Source: Herminiimonas sp. (lineage in GTDB: Bacteria > Pseudomonadota > Gammaproteobacteria > Burkholderiales > Burkholderiaceae). From it: DNA of 8,263 bases. A program made the translations under genes and the position numbers. Below, piece after piece: positions 1-6,085 of this stretch (the stretch's first letter is position 1; each line of letters begins with the position of its first letter). The DNA is taken from positions 1 through 8,263 of the forward strand of contig JACMQD010000392.1 of the NCBI GenBank assembly GCA_014377155.1, written 5' to 3'. The notes below the pieces were generated by a model. The model saw only the letters and a list, made by a program, of their open reading frames with translations. It did no database searches and was not told the origin of the DNA.

Positions 1-138
1 ATGAGGTCGAGCGGCTGTTTCGCCGGCTCAAGGCTTGGCGCCGGGTATTCACCCGCTATGACAAGACTGATGTCATGTTCGCCGCCTTCATCACATTAGC
101 TTTTATCGCCGAGGCTCTTCAATAGCGTGAACACGCCC
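1..138 (+). mobile_element. 3' end of an IS5-family insertion sequence (partial)
   Basis: The stretch contains the end of an IS5-type transposase gene followed by a short dyad, GCGTG-AA-CACGC at 125-136, which overlaps the stop codon. The outward sequence read on the minus strand (GGGCGTGTTCACGC) resembles the terminal inverted repeats of some IS5-family members, so I infer that the element ends near 138, just before the TA at 139-140. PglZ-like sequence starts right after. The left end of the element is outside the window, so the terminal repeat match and the target duplication cannot be checked here. The boundary is an estimate. Confidence 0.6.
3..125 (+). CDS. IS5-family transposase, C-terminal fragment (cut by window edge)
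   Basis: The last 40 codons read EVERLFRRLKAWRRVFTRYD and continue to a TAG stop at 123-125. The E-x6-LK-x-WRR-x-x-TRYDK pattern is typical of the C-terminal end of IS5-family DDE transposases, where the glutamate of the catalytic triad precedes an arginine/lysine-rich helix and the TRYDK motif. The protein cuts and rejoins DNA at the IS ends. The start of the gene lies left of the window, so whether the copy is intact is unknown. The stop is in the same reading frame as the first pglZ codons that follow, so the IS provides a stop immediately upstream of the remnant. Confidence 0.85.
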   Translation, partial: EVERLFRRLKAWRRVFTRYDKTDVMFAAFITLAFIAEALQ

Positions 139-1414
139 TAGACCAGCTCTATCGCAAGTTCATCTTCCACATTCGCAGCGCGGGCCAGGCCTCGCTGATG
201 GCTAGCCTCGCAGAACAGATCGAGAACCTGTACACCAACAGCTATCTGTTGAAGTTGAACAACCGTTGGCAGGCATTTGTGGATGACGCGCGGCACTGGG
301 ATGCACCGCCTGTGCCCTTGCAGCGCAATTTTTTTCGCGCTACGTTCAGCCATTTCTGGAAAAAGACAATAAGGTCTATGTCATCATTTCGGACGCGTTC
401 CGTTACGAGGTTGGCGAAGAGCTTCTGACCTTGATACGTCAAGAGGATCGTTTTAATGCCGACATTGAGCCAGCATTGTCCATTCTGCCTAGCTACACTC
501 AATTGGGTATGGCAGCACTGTTGCCTAACAAGGAGCTGACGCTGACCGCAGACGAGTCTGGCGGCGTACAAATAGATCGCCAAAGCTCCCGTGGAACGGA
601 CAATCGGAACAAAATTCTAAATAGGATTGATGGAAAAATTGGAAAGGCAATTCAGGCCAAAGACTTACTTGAGATGGGTAAGGAAGACACGCGCACGCTG
701 TTGCGTGATACCGATGTGGTCTACATTTATCACAATCTGATCGACAAGACCGGCGATACGCGAGACACCGAAGAGCGCGTGTTCAATGCCGCAGAAGAGA
801 CATTGCAAGAGCTCCTGCGGGTGATCAAAAAGCTGACCAGTGCCAACGCCAGCAACCTGCTGGTGACGGCAGACCACGGTTTCATTTACCAGAACCGAAC
901 GTTAGCAGAAAGTGATTTCCTGGCAGGCGATGTAGAGGGTGATTCGATTCTTTACCGTGATCGACGCTTTGTGCTGGGCCGTGGCCTGAAAGAAAATACC
1001 AGTCTGAAGTCGTTCACGTCGGTTCAATTGGGTTTGACCGGCGACATCGAAGTGCAAATTCCGAAATCCATCCACCGCTTGCGTTTGCAAGGTTCTGGTA
1101 GCCGCTTTGTGCATGGCGGTGCCACCTTGCAGGAGTTGGTGATTCCGGTCGTCAAGATTAACAAGAAGCGGCAGAGCGATTTGTCTGTAGTTGACGTGGA
1201 CATATTGCGCGGAACGACATCGACGATCACATCCGGTCAGCTCGCTGTGGTGATGTATCAGTCGCAGGCCGTGACAGACAGGATACAAGCACGCACATTG
1301 CGAGCCGGCATCTACACCCATTCTGGTGACTTGATCTCCGATAGCCACGAACTGACGTTTGATCTGGCGTCAGAGAACCCGCGCGACCGTGAGTCGCATG
1401 TTCGCTTGGTTGTG
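139..1414 (+). pseudogene. pglZ: pglZ remnant (BREX phosphatase-like protein), truncated at both ends and frameshifted
   Basis: The remnant encodes roughly the C-terminal half of a type A PglZ protein, an alkaline-phosphatase-superfamily component of BREX phage defence. In the first frame I read LDQLYRKFIFHIRSAGQ and IENLYTNSYLLKLNNRWQ up to about 335. The continuation, VQPFLEKDNKVYVIISDAFR, is in another frame. Restoring one T to the run at 329-335 would join them as NFFSRYVQPFLEKD. Superfamily motifs are visible: ISDAFRYE (386-409), LPSYTQLGMAALLP (485-526), TADHG with the metal-binding Asp-His pair (866-880), and GSGSRFVHGGATLQELVIPV. Homology fades after SENPRDRESHVRLV near 1414, where relaxase DNA begins on the other strand. 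Full PglZ proteins are around 800 residues or more, so about half is missing. With an IS upstream, a frameshift and no native end, the gene should be dead. It is visibly less GC-rich than the DNA to its right. Confidence 0.85.
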
Positions 1415-2723
1415 GGTCTGTGGCACCTTCTTGTCGAAGCTGCACAAGATGGTCAGCGCTGCGGTAGAGACCTTCACGCGCGATACCCGCGATGTTGCGG
1501 TCTACCGCTCGTTCCCGTTCGGCAGGCTTCATTTCCACGATGCCACCCACCGGCAGCGCGGCCAGGTCCGCGCCAACCGGCAAGCGGACATAGTGCGCGC
1601 GGCCGTCGATGCCATCGACCACCAGATAGCCCCGGTCATTAAGTTCGTCGGCCAGACCCTTGGCGGCGATGCGGCCCAATACTGGCGTTGCCGACGCAGT
1701 TTCCAGTACCAACTCCCGCTGCTCGCCCCGCAAGGCTTTGTGCATCGTGCGCAGGATGTCGCAGCGCTCGCCCATCGTGGTCAATGTCTGTTGCATGTTC
1801 GGGGATAGCCGCCAGTGGTTTGCGTCGATTCGCTCGGCCAGCTCCATCGCCTCCAACCGCTGCAACCGGGCACGCAAAACGGTTTGGTACTGTCGGTCGT
1901 TGGGCTGCTGGGTCAGGTCCACGATATCCGCGCTGGCCTGCCGCAACAGCGTCCCGTCCAGGCTCGTCAGCCGCTCCTGCTCGACCTCCCGTAGCTGCCC
2001 CTGCCGAATATCCAGTTCGGTGCGCGGCCCCAGCCATTCGGTCGCCAGTTCGCTGGCGCGCATGCGCATACCGTGCGCCATATAGTCCGGCGCAATCACC
2101 AGGTCTTGCCCCTTTCCCCGACCAATCCCGGCGTGCCCGCGCAGCACGATGTGCGTGTGTGAGTTGTCCGTATCCCAGTGATCGACAGCCACCCAGTCCA
2201 GCCGGGTTTCCAGGTCGGTAGTCATGCGCTGCATGAACTCGCGTGTGTAACCGCGCAGGTCTTCCAACTCCCCGGCATCTTTCACCGAGACGATGAAACG
2301 GAACTGGTGGCGGTCGCCCTTGCCGCGTTCCTCGAAGGCCTTGAGGTCAGCCGTGTCGGTCTCGGCGCCGTAGGCCTGACCTCGCTCTCCATCGCGCGTC
2401 ACGCCGTCGCGCTCAATGTAGCGCAGGTGTGTCGATACGGAATTGGCGCCAACCTTCTTCAGCACCACAAAACGAGACTTGATGATCACCCGCCGCGCGT
2501 TGGCTCCCAGCGTGCGGCCGGCCATGCCCGACGCCACGCGGCCCCGTCCGAAGGTCGATGCGGGACGCGCTCCGCGCCCGCCCGAGGTCTTCGCTCCGGC
2601 CTTCGAGACCTGCTTCAGGACTTTCGATACAAAGCGCTGTGCGCGCTGGCCACTTTGCGATCCATCCGGGCGCTTAGGTGCCCCCGGTTTGATGCGTAGA
2701 CGGTCGTCGTCACGCGAGGCCAT
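1227..2723 (-). CDS. VirD2/TraI-like relaxase, C-terminally truncated with a chimeric tail
   Basis: This gene encodes a mobilization relaxase that would nick oriT and stay covalently bound to the 5' end of the transferred strand. From the chosen start (MASRDDDRLRIKPGAPK, with GGAG about 9 bases upstream) there is a basic N-terminal region, then a nuclease domain with THLRYIERDG (Tyr102, a likely nucleophile), HQFRFIVS (His139), and DHWDTDNSHTHIVLRG (His182, His189, His191, the HUH-type metal site). A DUF3363-type region follows from about residue 200. Family members are usually around 650 residues. Here homology stops after about 436 residues, near 1415, and the last ~62 codons to the stop at 1227 are antisense pglZ. 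The nuclease half is complete but the C-terminal domain is cut. An upstream in-frame start at 2849 exists, but its extension looks like spacer DNA. It lies downstream of traF and the oriT-like spacer. Function is uncertain because of the truncation. Confidence 0.85.
   Translation of the reverse strand: MASRDDDRLRIKPGAPKRPDGSQSGQRAQRFVSKVLKQVSKAGAKTSGGRGARPASTFGRGRVASGMAGRTLGANARRVIIKSRFVVLKKVGANSVSTHLRYIERDGVTRDGERGQAYGAETDTADLKAFEERGKGDRHQFRFIVSVKDAGELEDLRGYTREFMQRMTTDLETRLDWVAVDHWDTDNSHTHIVLRGHAGIGRGKGQDLVIAPDYMAHGMRMRASELATEWLGPRTELDIRQGQLREVEQERLTSLDGTLLRQASADIVDLTQQPNDRQYQTVLRARLQRLEAMELAERIDANHWRLSPNMQQTLTTMGERCDILRTMHKALRGEQRELVLETASATPVLGRIAAKGLADELNDRGYLVVDGIDGRAHYVRLPVGADLAALPVGGIVEMKPAERERAVDRNIAGIAREGLYRSADHLVQLRQEGATDPQPSEHATHGRAGSLTPDQTSVRGYRRSSHQNGCRCRLAMCVLVSCLSRPATDTSPQRADRM
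1405..1428. other. Rearrangement junction between pglZ and the relaxase gene
   Basis: On the + strand, PglZ-like residues (RDRESHVRLV) run to about 1411-1414. On the minus strand, relaxase-like residues (NIAGIAREGLYR, then ADHLVQLRQEGATDP) run down to about 1415-1420. The two protein-coding regions therefore meet tail to tail within about ten bases, and both lack their natural ends. No IS end, attachment site or obvious long repeat is visible at the joint, which suggests illegitimate recombination or loss of a mediating element. The exact breakpoint needs alignment to intact copies of both genes. Confidence 0.7.
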
Positions 2724-2809
2724 GACACCAGCTCCATCGTAGGGTGGCGTACCGCATCGAAGACGGCACACGAGAAACCTTGAGCCCGTCCGGTTTTGCG
2801 CGCCACGAC

Positions 2810-2910
2810 GGCACGGCGGCATGCAGTCGGCGTGCCGTGCCAAACCCACGTGCAGACTGACATTGCGGCACGGTACGTGCCGCCCCTTTTATCTTGCCCT
2901 CCGCCTTACC
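2810..2910. other. Candidate origin of transfer (oriT) with nick site
   Basis: Just upstream of the relaxase gene the + strand has a perfect 8-bp hairpin, GCGGCACG-GTA-CGTGCCGC at 2865-2883, followed after 5 bases by TTATCTTGCCC (2889-2899). TATCTTG/C differs by one base from the TATCCTG/C nick core of RP4 oriT and Ti-plasmid borders, which are cut by relaxases of this superfamily. A hairpin close to the nick is also the RP4 layout. I therefore place a putative nick between 2896 and 2897. A second dyad, GGCACGGC (2810-2817) with GCCGTGCC (2834-2841), shares the GGCACGG core that appears again inside the hairpin at 2867-2873. Function is inferred. Confidence 0.6.
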
Positions 2911-2998
2911 CGATCGCTGACGCGACCGGCCCCGACGGTCAGGCTGCGATTGTCTGCACAGGTGAAGCACCCCAGCCGCAGGCCGCGGTGCAAACGAT

Positions 2999-3038
2999 GT
3001 GCAGCGAGACTGCACGAAGAACGCTATGCAGCGCTGCA
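2999..3038. repeat. Two adjacent dyads with GTGCAG/TGCAGC half-sites
   Basis: GTGCAG-CGAGA-CTGCAC (2999-3015) is a perfect 6-bp inverted repeat. TGCAGCGCTGCA (3027-3038) is a perfect 12-bp palindrome built from nearly the same half-site. Both lie between the traF stop and the putative nick site, about 100 bases from the nick. They may bind a relaxosome accessory protein or an operon regulator. No protein partner can be named from sequence alone. Confidence 0.5.
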
Positions 3039-3059
3039 CGTTCGTCGTCTGTTCCACGT

Positions 3060-3569
3060 TCACCACGTCCATAAAGGCTGCGCGCTGCCGATCACGGCGG
3101 AGACAGCAACGGGACCGAAGTACCGGCTGTCAAACGATGCCGGATTGGTTGCACTGAGCAGGAACAACTCACCGTCGTGAAGCCCCCGATATTGCTGCCA
3201 TGCCGATAGTAGACGGCCACGGCCATCTTTTGCATGGACGCCAGCCACGGGTATGTCGTCGATGCGAACGATGCGCTTCTCGATGCACACCTGCTGCGGT
3301 GACATCGCGCCGATGCGTTTGAGCAGCGGAACGTGCTCAGGCAGGTAGCCACGCTGCGCAGCCAGCGTGGCGGTGTCTGCCGAAAGCCGGACAAGCACGA
3401 TGCTGCCGACGTGCAGCGATTCAGGCGGGCCGATGCGATACCAGCCAGGTGGCACGCTGTCGCTGGGGTTGTAGACGATGCGCGCCAGTGATGTATGCAG
3501 CGACGGCCAGGCAAGCGCAGCGATGCCAAAGCCGGTGAATAGCGCGACTACAACGCGACGGACGTTCAT
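3060..3569 (-). CDS. traF: TraF-like S26 conjugal transfer peptidase
   Basis: This 169-residue protein belongs to the S26 peptidase family. In RP4, TraF processes the pilin by cyclisation and is needed for mating. An N-terminal hydrophobic segment at about residues 6-24 (VVVALFTGFGIAALAW) should anchor it in the inner membrane with the catalytic part in the periplasm. The serine-lysine dyad is recognisable: Ser38 in YNPSDSVPPGWYRI and Lys84 in PLLKRIGA. Length and dyad spacing fit the TraF subgroup rather than the larger LepB. The start codon overlaps the stop of the DUF2840 gene by ATGA, so translation is probably coupled. It is the last gene before the oriT-like spacer and the relaxase. No pilin or mating-pore genes are in view, so its substrate would be encoded elsewhere on the full element or supplied by another element. 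Confidence 0.9.
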   Translation of the reverse strand: MNVRRVVVALFTGFGIAALAWPSLHTSLARIVYNPSDSVPPGWYRIGPPESLHVGSIVLVRLSADTATLAAQRGYLPEHVPLLKRIGAMSPQQVCIEKRIVRIDDIPVAGVHAKDGRGRLLSAWQQYRGLHDGELFLLSATNPASFDSRYFGPVAVSAVIGSAQPLWTW

Positions 3570-4099
3570 CGCAGCACCTCGCCCGCGAGGTAAGCAGCAT
3601 GCCGTTCGATCGTGTAAGCCGATAGTGGTAGCCGCGCAGACAGCCGGTTTCCCAACGTGCGCCAGTACGCGGGCGACACGGTCACCGGATCGATGCCGAG
3701 CGTTTCGATGGCGTCGATCTGCGGCAGAACTGACTGCACTTGCTGTTCGCCTTCGGCGTGCAGCAACAGGCGCGCACCAGGTTGGATGCCAGCGATGCGC
3801 TGCACCGCATCGAGTGGCGTGCAGGTTTGCAGCACCAGGAGCTGCCAGCGCGTCGTGCCGTAGTCGTTGGACTCCCAGCGCACGCGGCAGAACAATGCGG
3901 CAGGCAGGAACAGCGCGCAGCGCCGCCAGCGGTCTAGGCGCAGCTCACGAACTGGATGGCCGGAGCGCAGGTAGAGGTTGATCCGACGTTCGACGAACGC
4001 CAGTGACACGCGCGTCAGCGGCGTGTTGTTCGTGGCGTTTGATAGCACGGGACGTGATATCGGTGGCGCGTTGCTCGTCGCCTGCGGCAGTGCATTCAT
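3566..4099 (-). CDS. DUF2840 domain-containing protein
   Basis: The 177-residue product matches my recollection of the DUF2840 family, which recurs between the partition genes and traF in mobilizable and conjugative elements of this type. Characteristic stretches are TRVSLAFVERRINLYLRSG, RWRRCALFLPAALFCRVRWE, YGTTRWQLLVLQ and PGARLLLHAEG. It has no transmembrane segment or signal peptide that I can see, and it looks like a soluble mixed alpha/beta protein. The molecular function is not known. Its start overlaps the stop of the ribbon-helix-helix gene and its stop overlaps the traF start, both as ATGA. That double coupling suggests it acts with partition or transfer, but this is inference from position only. 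Confidence 0.8.
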   Translation of the reverse strand: MNALPQATSNAPPISRPVLSNATNNTPLTRVSLAFVERRINLYLRSGHPVRELRLDRWRRCALFLPAALFCRVRWESNDYGTTRWQLLVLQTCTPLDAVQRIAGIQPGARLLLHAEGEQQVQSVLPQIDAIETLGIDPVTVSPAYWRTLGNRLSARLPLSAYTIERHAAYLAGEVLR

Positions 4100-4341
4100 G
4101 GCTGCTTCTCCGGGAATTCATGTTCCAACAGTTCTCGCAGCATCTCTGCCACCGTGATACCGCGTGTGAAGGCGTCAACCTTGATGCGGGCGCGTAGCGC
4201 CGGCGTCACGTCGATGGTCAGCCGGGCGGTATAGAGGTCGGTTTTGCCGATGTCCGCACCGTCCCCCTGGCGCACCCATGCGTCGGTATGCGGGTCGGAA
4301 GGCGGACGCGCACCGATAGCAACCCGTTTGCTGTTTTTCAT
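4096..4341 (-). CDS. Ribbon-helix-helix partner of ParA (ParG/ParB-like)
   Basis: The 81-residue protein has a polar, probably flexible N-terminal third and then a ribbon-helix-helix pattern at about residues 37-76: a beta strand YTARLTIDVT, helix PALRARIKVDAFTRG, turn and helix TVAEMLRELLEHEF. Small RHH proteins next to a short ParA usually bind the partition site, stimulate the ATPase and repress their own operon, as in type Ib partition systems (ParF-ParG type). The gene starts within the parA stop (ATGA overlap) and ends within the DUF2840 start. Annotation pipelines often call such genes ParB, although there is no ParB-type HTH or CTPase domain here. The role as DNA-binding partner is inferred from fold and position. 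Confidence 0.8.
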   Translation of the reverse strand: MKNSKRVAIGARPPSDPHTDAWVRQGDGADIGKTDLYTARLTIDVTPALRARIKVDAFTRGITVAEMLRELLEHEFPEKQP

Positions 4342-4976
4342 CGCGCCATCCTCAACACTTCATCGGCGAGCGCCGCGATCTCGCGTGCGGCGATGCTGTC
4401 TGCGTCGAGTTCGCGGGCAAGTCGGCCAGCGGCCACGCTGTCGGCGAACACGATGCGCTGCCGAACCTCCGACAACAGCGAGGGCAGCGGTTGATCGGCG
4501 AGTGCACCGCGTGCCTCGCGTCCGATCACCGTGGTGCTGACACGCCGGTTGATGACGAAGGCCACGCGCAGCGCTGGCCGGAAAACCTGCGCCTCGCGGA
4601 TCAGCGACACCATCTCGGCGCTGGCCCATACGTCGTAGGGACTGGGTTGCACAGGGATCAGTACCAGGTCCGCCGCGAGCAGCGCGGAGCGCGCGAGGGC
4701 GGCGATCCGGGGCGGGCCATCGATCACGATGTGATCGCAGCGCTTGGCAAGTTCTGACGCTTCCTGATGCAGTGTTTCCCTGGCCAGACCGACTGCACCG
4801 AACAACCTGGGCAAACTGTTCTGGCTACGGCGCTGTGTCCAATCGAGTGCCGAACCTTGGGGATCGGCATCGATCAGGATTACTGAGCTGCCTTGCGTTG
4901 CCAGCTCACCGGCGATGTGCGTGGCGAGGGTTGTCTTGCCGACCCCGCCTTTCTGGTTCAACAGTGCGATGATCAT
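4338..4976 (-). CDS. parA: ParA partition ATPase (short, type Ib-like)
   Basis: The 212-residue protein is a ParA/MinD-superfamily ATPase that would segregate the element's DNA. It has the deviant Walker A KGGVGKTT (residues 9-16), Walker A' LIDADPQGS (Asp36, Asp38), Walker B IVIDGPP (Asp86), and the later LVLIPVQPSPYDVW motif. It lacks an N-terminal HTH extension, which fits the small type Ib ParA class that relies on a separate RHH protein for DNA binding. That protein is encoded immediately downstream with an ATGA overlap. I chose the start MIIALLNQKGG because a strong GGAGG lies 5 bases before it and because family members start right at this strand. An in-frame ATG at 5009 would add only 11 residues upstream of the RBS. 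The upstream spacer carries repeats that could be the partition or operator site. Confidence 0.93.
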   Translation of the reverse strand: MIIALLNQKGGVGKTTLATHIAGELATQGSSVILIDADPQGSALDWTQRRSQNSLPRLFGAVGLARETLHQEASELAKRCDHIVIDGPPRIAALARSALLAADLVLIPVQPSPYDVWASAEMVSLIREAQVFRPALRVAFVINRRVSTTVIGREARGALADQPLPSLLSEVRQRIVFADSVAAGRLARELDADSIAAREIAALADEVLRMAR

Positions 4977-5001
4977 GATGTCCTCCTTCCTGCCCGCCGA
5001 C

Positions 5002-5010
5002 TTGTCCACA
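5002..5010 (+). other. DnaA-box-like site 1 (TTGTCCACA)
   Basis: TTGTCCACA differs by one base from the strong E. coli DnaA box TTATCCACA. It sits 26 bases upstream of the parA start. An identical site, which shares the following G, lies on the other side of the iterons. Paired DnaA-like boxes flanking iterons are common in plasmid origins. Confidence 0.45.
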
Positions 5011-5030
5011 GCGCGCGGGGGCTTCTTATC

Positions 5031-5068
5031 GTTAGTTTTATAGATTCAAAGTTAGAACCTAAGTTAGG
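5031..5068. promoter_or_regulatory. AT-rich GTTAG repeats upstream of parA (possible partition/operator site or DNA unwinding element)
   Basis: The tract holds three GTTAG copies (5031-5035, 5051-5055, 5063-5067), two of them as AAGTTAG spaced 12 bases apart. It also holds a perfect 11-bp palindrome CCTAA-G-TTAGG at 5058-5068. It is the most AT-rich part of an otherwise GC-rich backbone. Type Ib partition operons commonly carry their centromere and operator just upstream of parA, so an RHH binding site is plausible. Because iterons lie next to it, it could equally be the unwinding element of an origin. No good sigma-70 promoter stands out. Confidence 0.45.
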
Positions 5069-5115
5069 AAACGCGCAAACCATTGCTGCGAAAGGCTTTG
5101 CGACGCGTTCGCACT

Positions 5116-5176
5116 CCTGATAGCACGAGAGCGCTGCGCCTGATAGCACGAGGATTCCCACTCCCGATAGCACGAG
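5116..5176. repeat. Three RepA iterons (14-base repeats), putative oriV
   Basis: The motif CCYGATAGCACGAG occurs at 5116-5129, 5139-5152 and 5163-5176. Two copies are CCTGATAGCACGAG and the third, nearest repA, is CCCGATAGCACGAG. Start-to-start spacing is 23 and 24 bases, close to two helical turns, so initiator monomers would sit on the same DNA face. The third copy ends 5 bases beyond the repA stop codon. Position beside an RPA-type initiator gene, flanking DnaA-like boxes and an adjacent AT-rich tract make this a good candidate vegetative origin. RepA binding is inferred. Confidence 0.75.
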
Positions 5177-5181
5177 CGTAT

Positions 5182-6063
5182 TCACCGGTTGTCCACAGGC
5201 TTTGCACCGGCATTGAAGCTGCCACCGGGGCGCAGCGGTGCCGTGGACGGCACGGCGCGGAAGGTCAGCACCTCCGGCCCGTGCCTGGGACGCAGGACGG
5301 CGAGCGTGTAACCCGGCAACGGTTGCCGCGCCACGATGCAACGCAGGTCGTAGGCGAAGTCGGTAAAGCGCACCATGCTCCCGGACTTGCGGTGCAGGTG
5401 CGGGAAGTCGAAGCGCCAGCCTTCGCGCTGCCAGCCACCGTGCTTGCGCACCAGTCGATACAGCCAGCGCTCGATACCGCCGGTCAGGCGGAAGTAGTTG
5501 GCGTCGATCGTCAGCACCAGGCTTTCCTCGAACACCCCAGCATAGAACCAATCCGGCAGGATCAGCTCGATGCCCAGCGGCCGACCCTGGCCGTCCGCTC
5601 GTTCCTTCCATTCGTTGATCCACGAGAAGCGATGCAGGCGCCGCGCATTGGCTTGGCGAATCGATGTGGCTACGCTGGTGGACTGCAAGCGGTCCAGTGC
5701 AGCCTTGAGGCGCTGGTAGTCGCGCAGCGACGTGCCGCGACCGATAAAGCGCAGAATCTCGTAGGGTGTAGCAGCCATGAGCCGCGACGAACGCAACCCC
5801 GCATCGCGCGCCTCGACGATCTGGCTGGCGGCCCAGATCAGGATGTCGGCATCCCATATCGTCGCCAGGCCATGCTTGGCCGTGCCTTCGACCCGCACGG
5901 TCACGCTGTTGGTGCGGAAGTCGATCGGCACCGTGCGCTTGGTCTTGGCCAGCGAAAAGAACGGGTAAGCCATCAGGTCTTGCGCGTCGCGTGCCGGTAG
6001 CTCGCCGGAAAACGCATGGAACAGTTCGAGTTGCTCGCGCTGCGGGTCTTGCCCGATGGCCAT
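5182..6063 (-). CDS. repA: RepA, replication initiator protein A (RPA family)
   Basis: The protein matches the RPA-type plasmid replication initiator family found on broad-host-range plasmids and ICEs of proteobacteria. Diagnostic stretches are ARDAQDLMAYPFFSLAK, TVPIDFRTNSVTVRVEG, ATIWDADILIWAASQIVEA, RFSWINEWKERADGQGRPLG, LILPDWFYAGVFEESLVL and FRLTGGIERWLYRLVRKHGG. It should bind the iterons just downstream of its own stop codon and start replication. I prefer the start MAIGQDPQREQ at 6063, where family members begin in my recollection and which leaves a 22-base gap after the HTH gene. An in-frame ATG at 6126 would add 21 residues (MPNNTPRAV) and overlap that gene by 41 bases. Neither has a strong RBS. 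The gene probably shares a transcript with the HTH gene upstream. No frameshift or lost conserved block is visible. Confidence 0.9.
   Translation of the reverse strand: MAIGQDPQREQLELFHAFSGELPARDAQDLMAYPFFSLAKTKRTVPIDFRTNSVTVRVEGTAKHGLATIWDADILIWAASQIVEARDAGLRSSRLMAATPYEILRFIGRGTSLRDYQRLKAALDRLQSTSVATSIRQANARRLHRFSWINEWKERADGQGRPLGIELILPDWFYAGVFEESLVLTIDANYFRLTGGIERWLYRLVRKHGGWQREGWRFDFPHLHRKSGSMVRFTDFAYDLRCIVARQPLPGYTLAVLRPRHGPEVLTFRAVPSTAPLRPGGSFNAGAKPVDNR
5189..5197 (+). other. DnaA-box-like site 2 (TTGTCCACA)
   Basis: This is a second exact copy of TTGTCCACA, lying inside the last codons of repA (encoding PVDN on the other strand) and 12 bases past the last iteron. With the copy at 5002 it brackets the iteron/AT-rich block in the same orientation. 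It could occur by chance in coding DNA, but the pairing supports an origin. Confidence 0.45.
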
Positions 6064-6085
6064 TGGTAACGGTGTCCATCGCCGG

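Noticed and set aside
139..1414. A functional BREX defence system
   Set aside because: Only a damaged pglZ fragment is present; no other BREX component lies in the window, and the gene is broken at both ends and in the middle.
1359..2699. Several + strand ORFs of 141-177 codons opposite the relaxase gene
   Set aside because: They are antisense shadows of a relaxase with clear catalytic motifs, and their products are Arg/Pro/Ser-rich with no family resemblance.
2724..3072. Minus-strand ORFs filling the traF-relaxase spacer, including the upstream extension of the relaxase to 2849
   Set aside because: They have no recognisable domains, cover the oriT-like hairpin and dyads, and the relaxase has a better-supported start at 2723 with an RBS.
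5116..5176. CRISPR array
   Set aside because: There are only three 14-base repeats with 9-10-base spacers, too short for CRISPR, and they sit beside a replication initiator gene as iterons do.
4973..6079. A 368-codon minus-strand frame overlapping repA and running through the iterons (reading as LVLSG repeats)
   Set aside because: It lies in a different frame from the clearly conserved RepA sequence, its composition is Arg/Ala/Pro-rich as expected for a shadow frame in GC-rich DNA, and its repeats are just the translated iterons.
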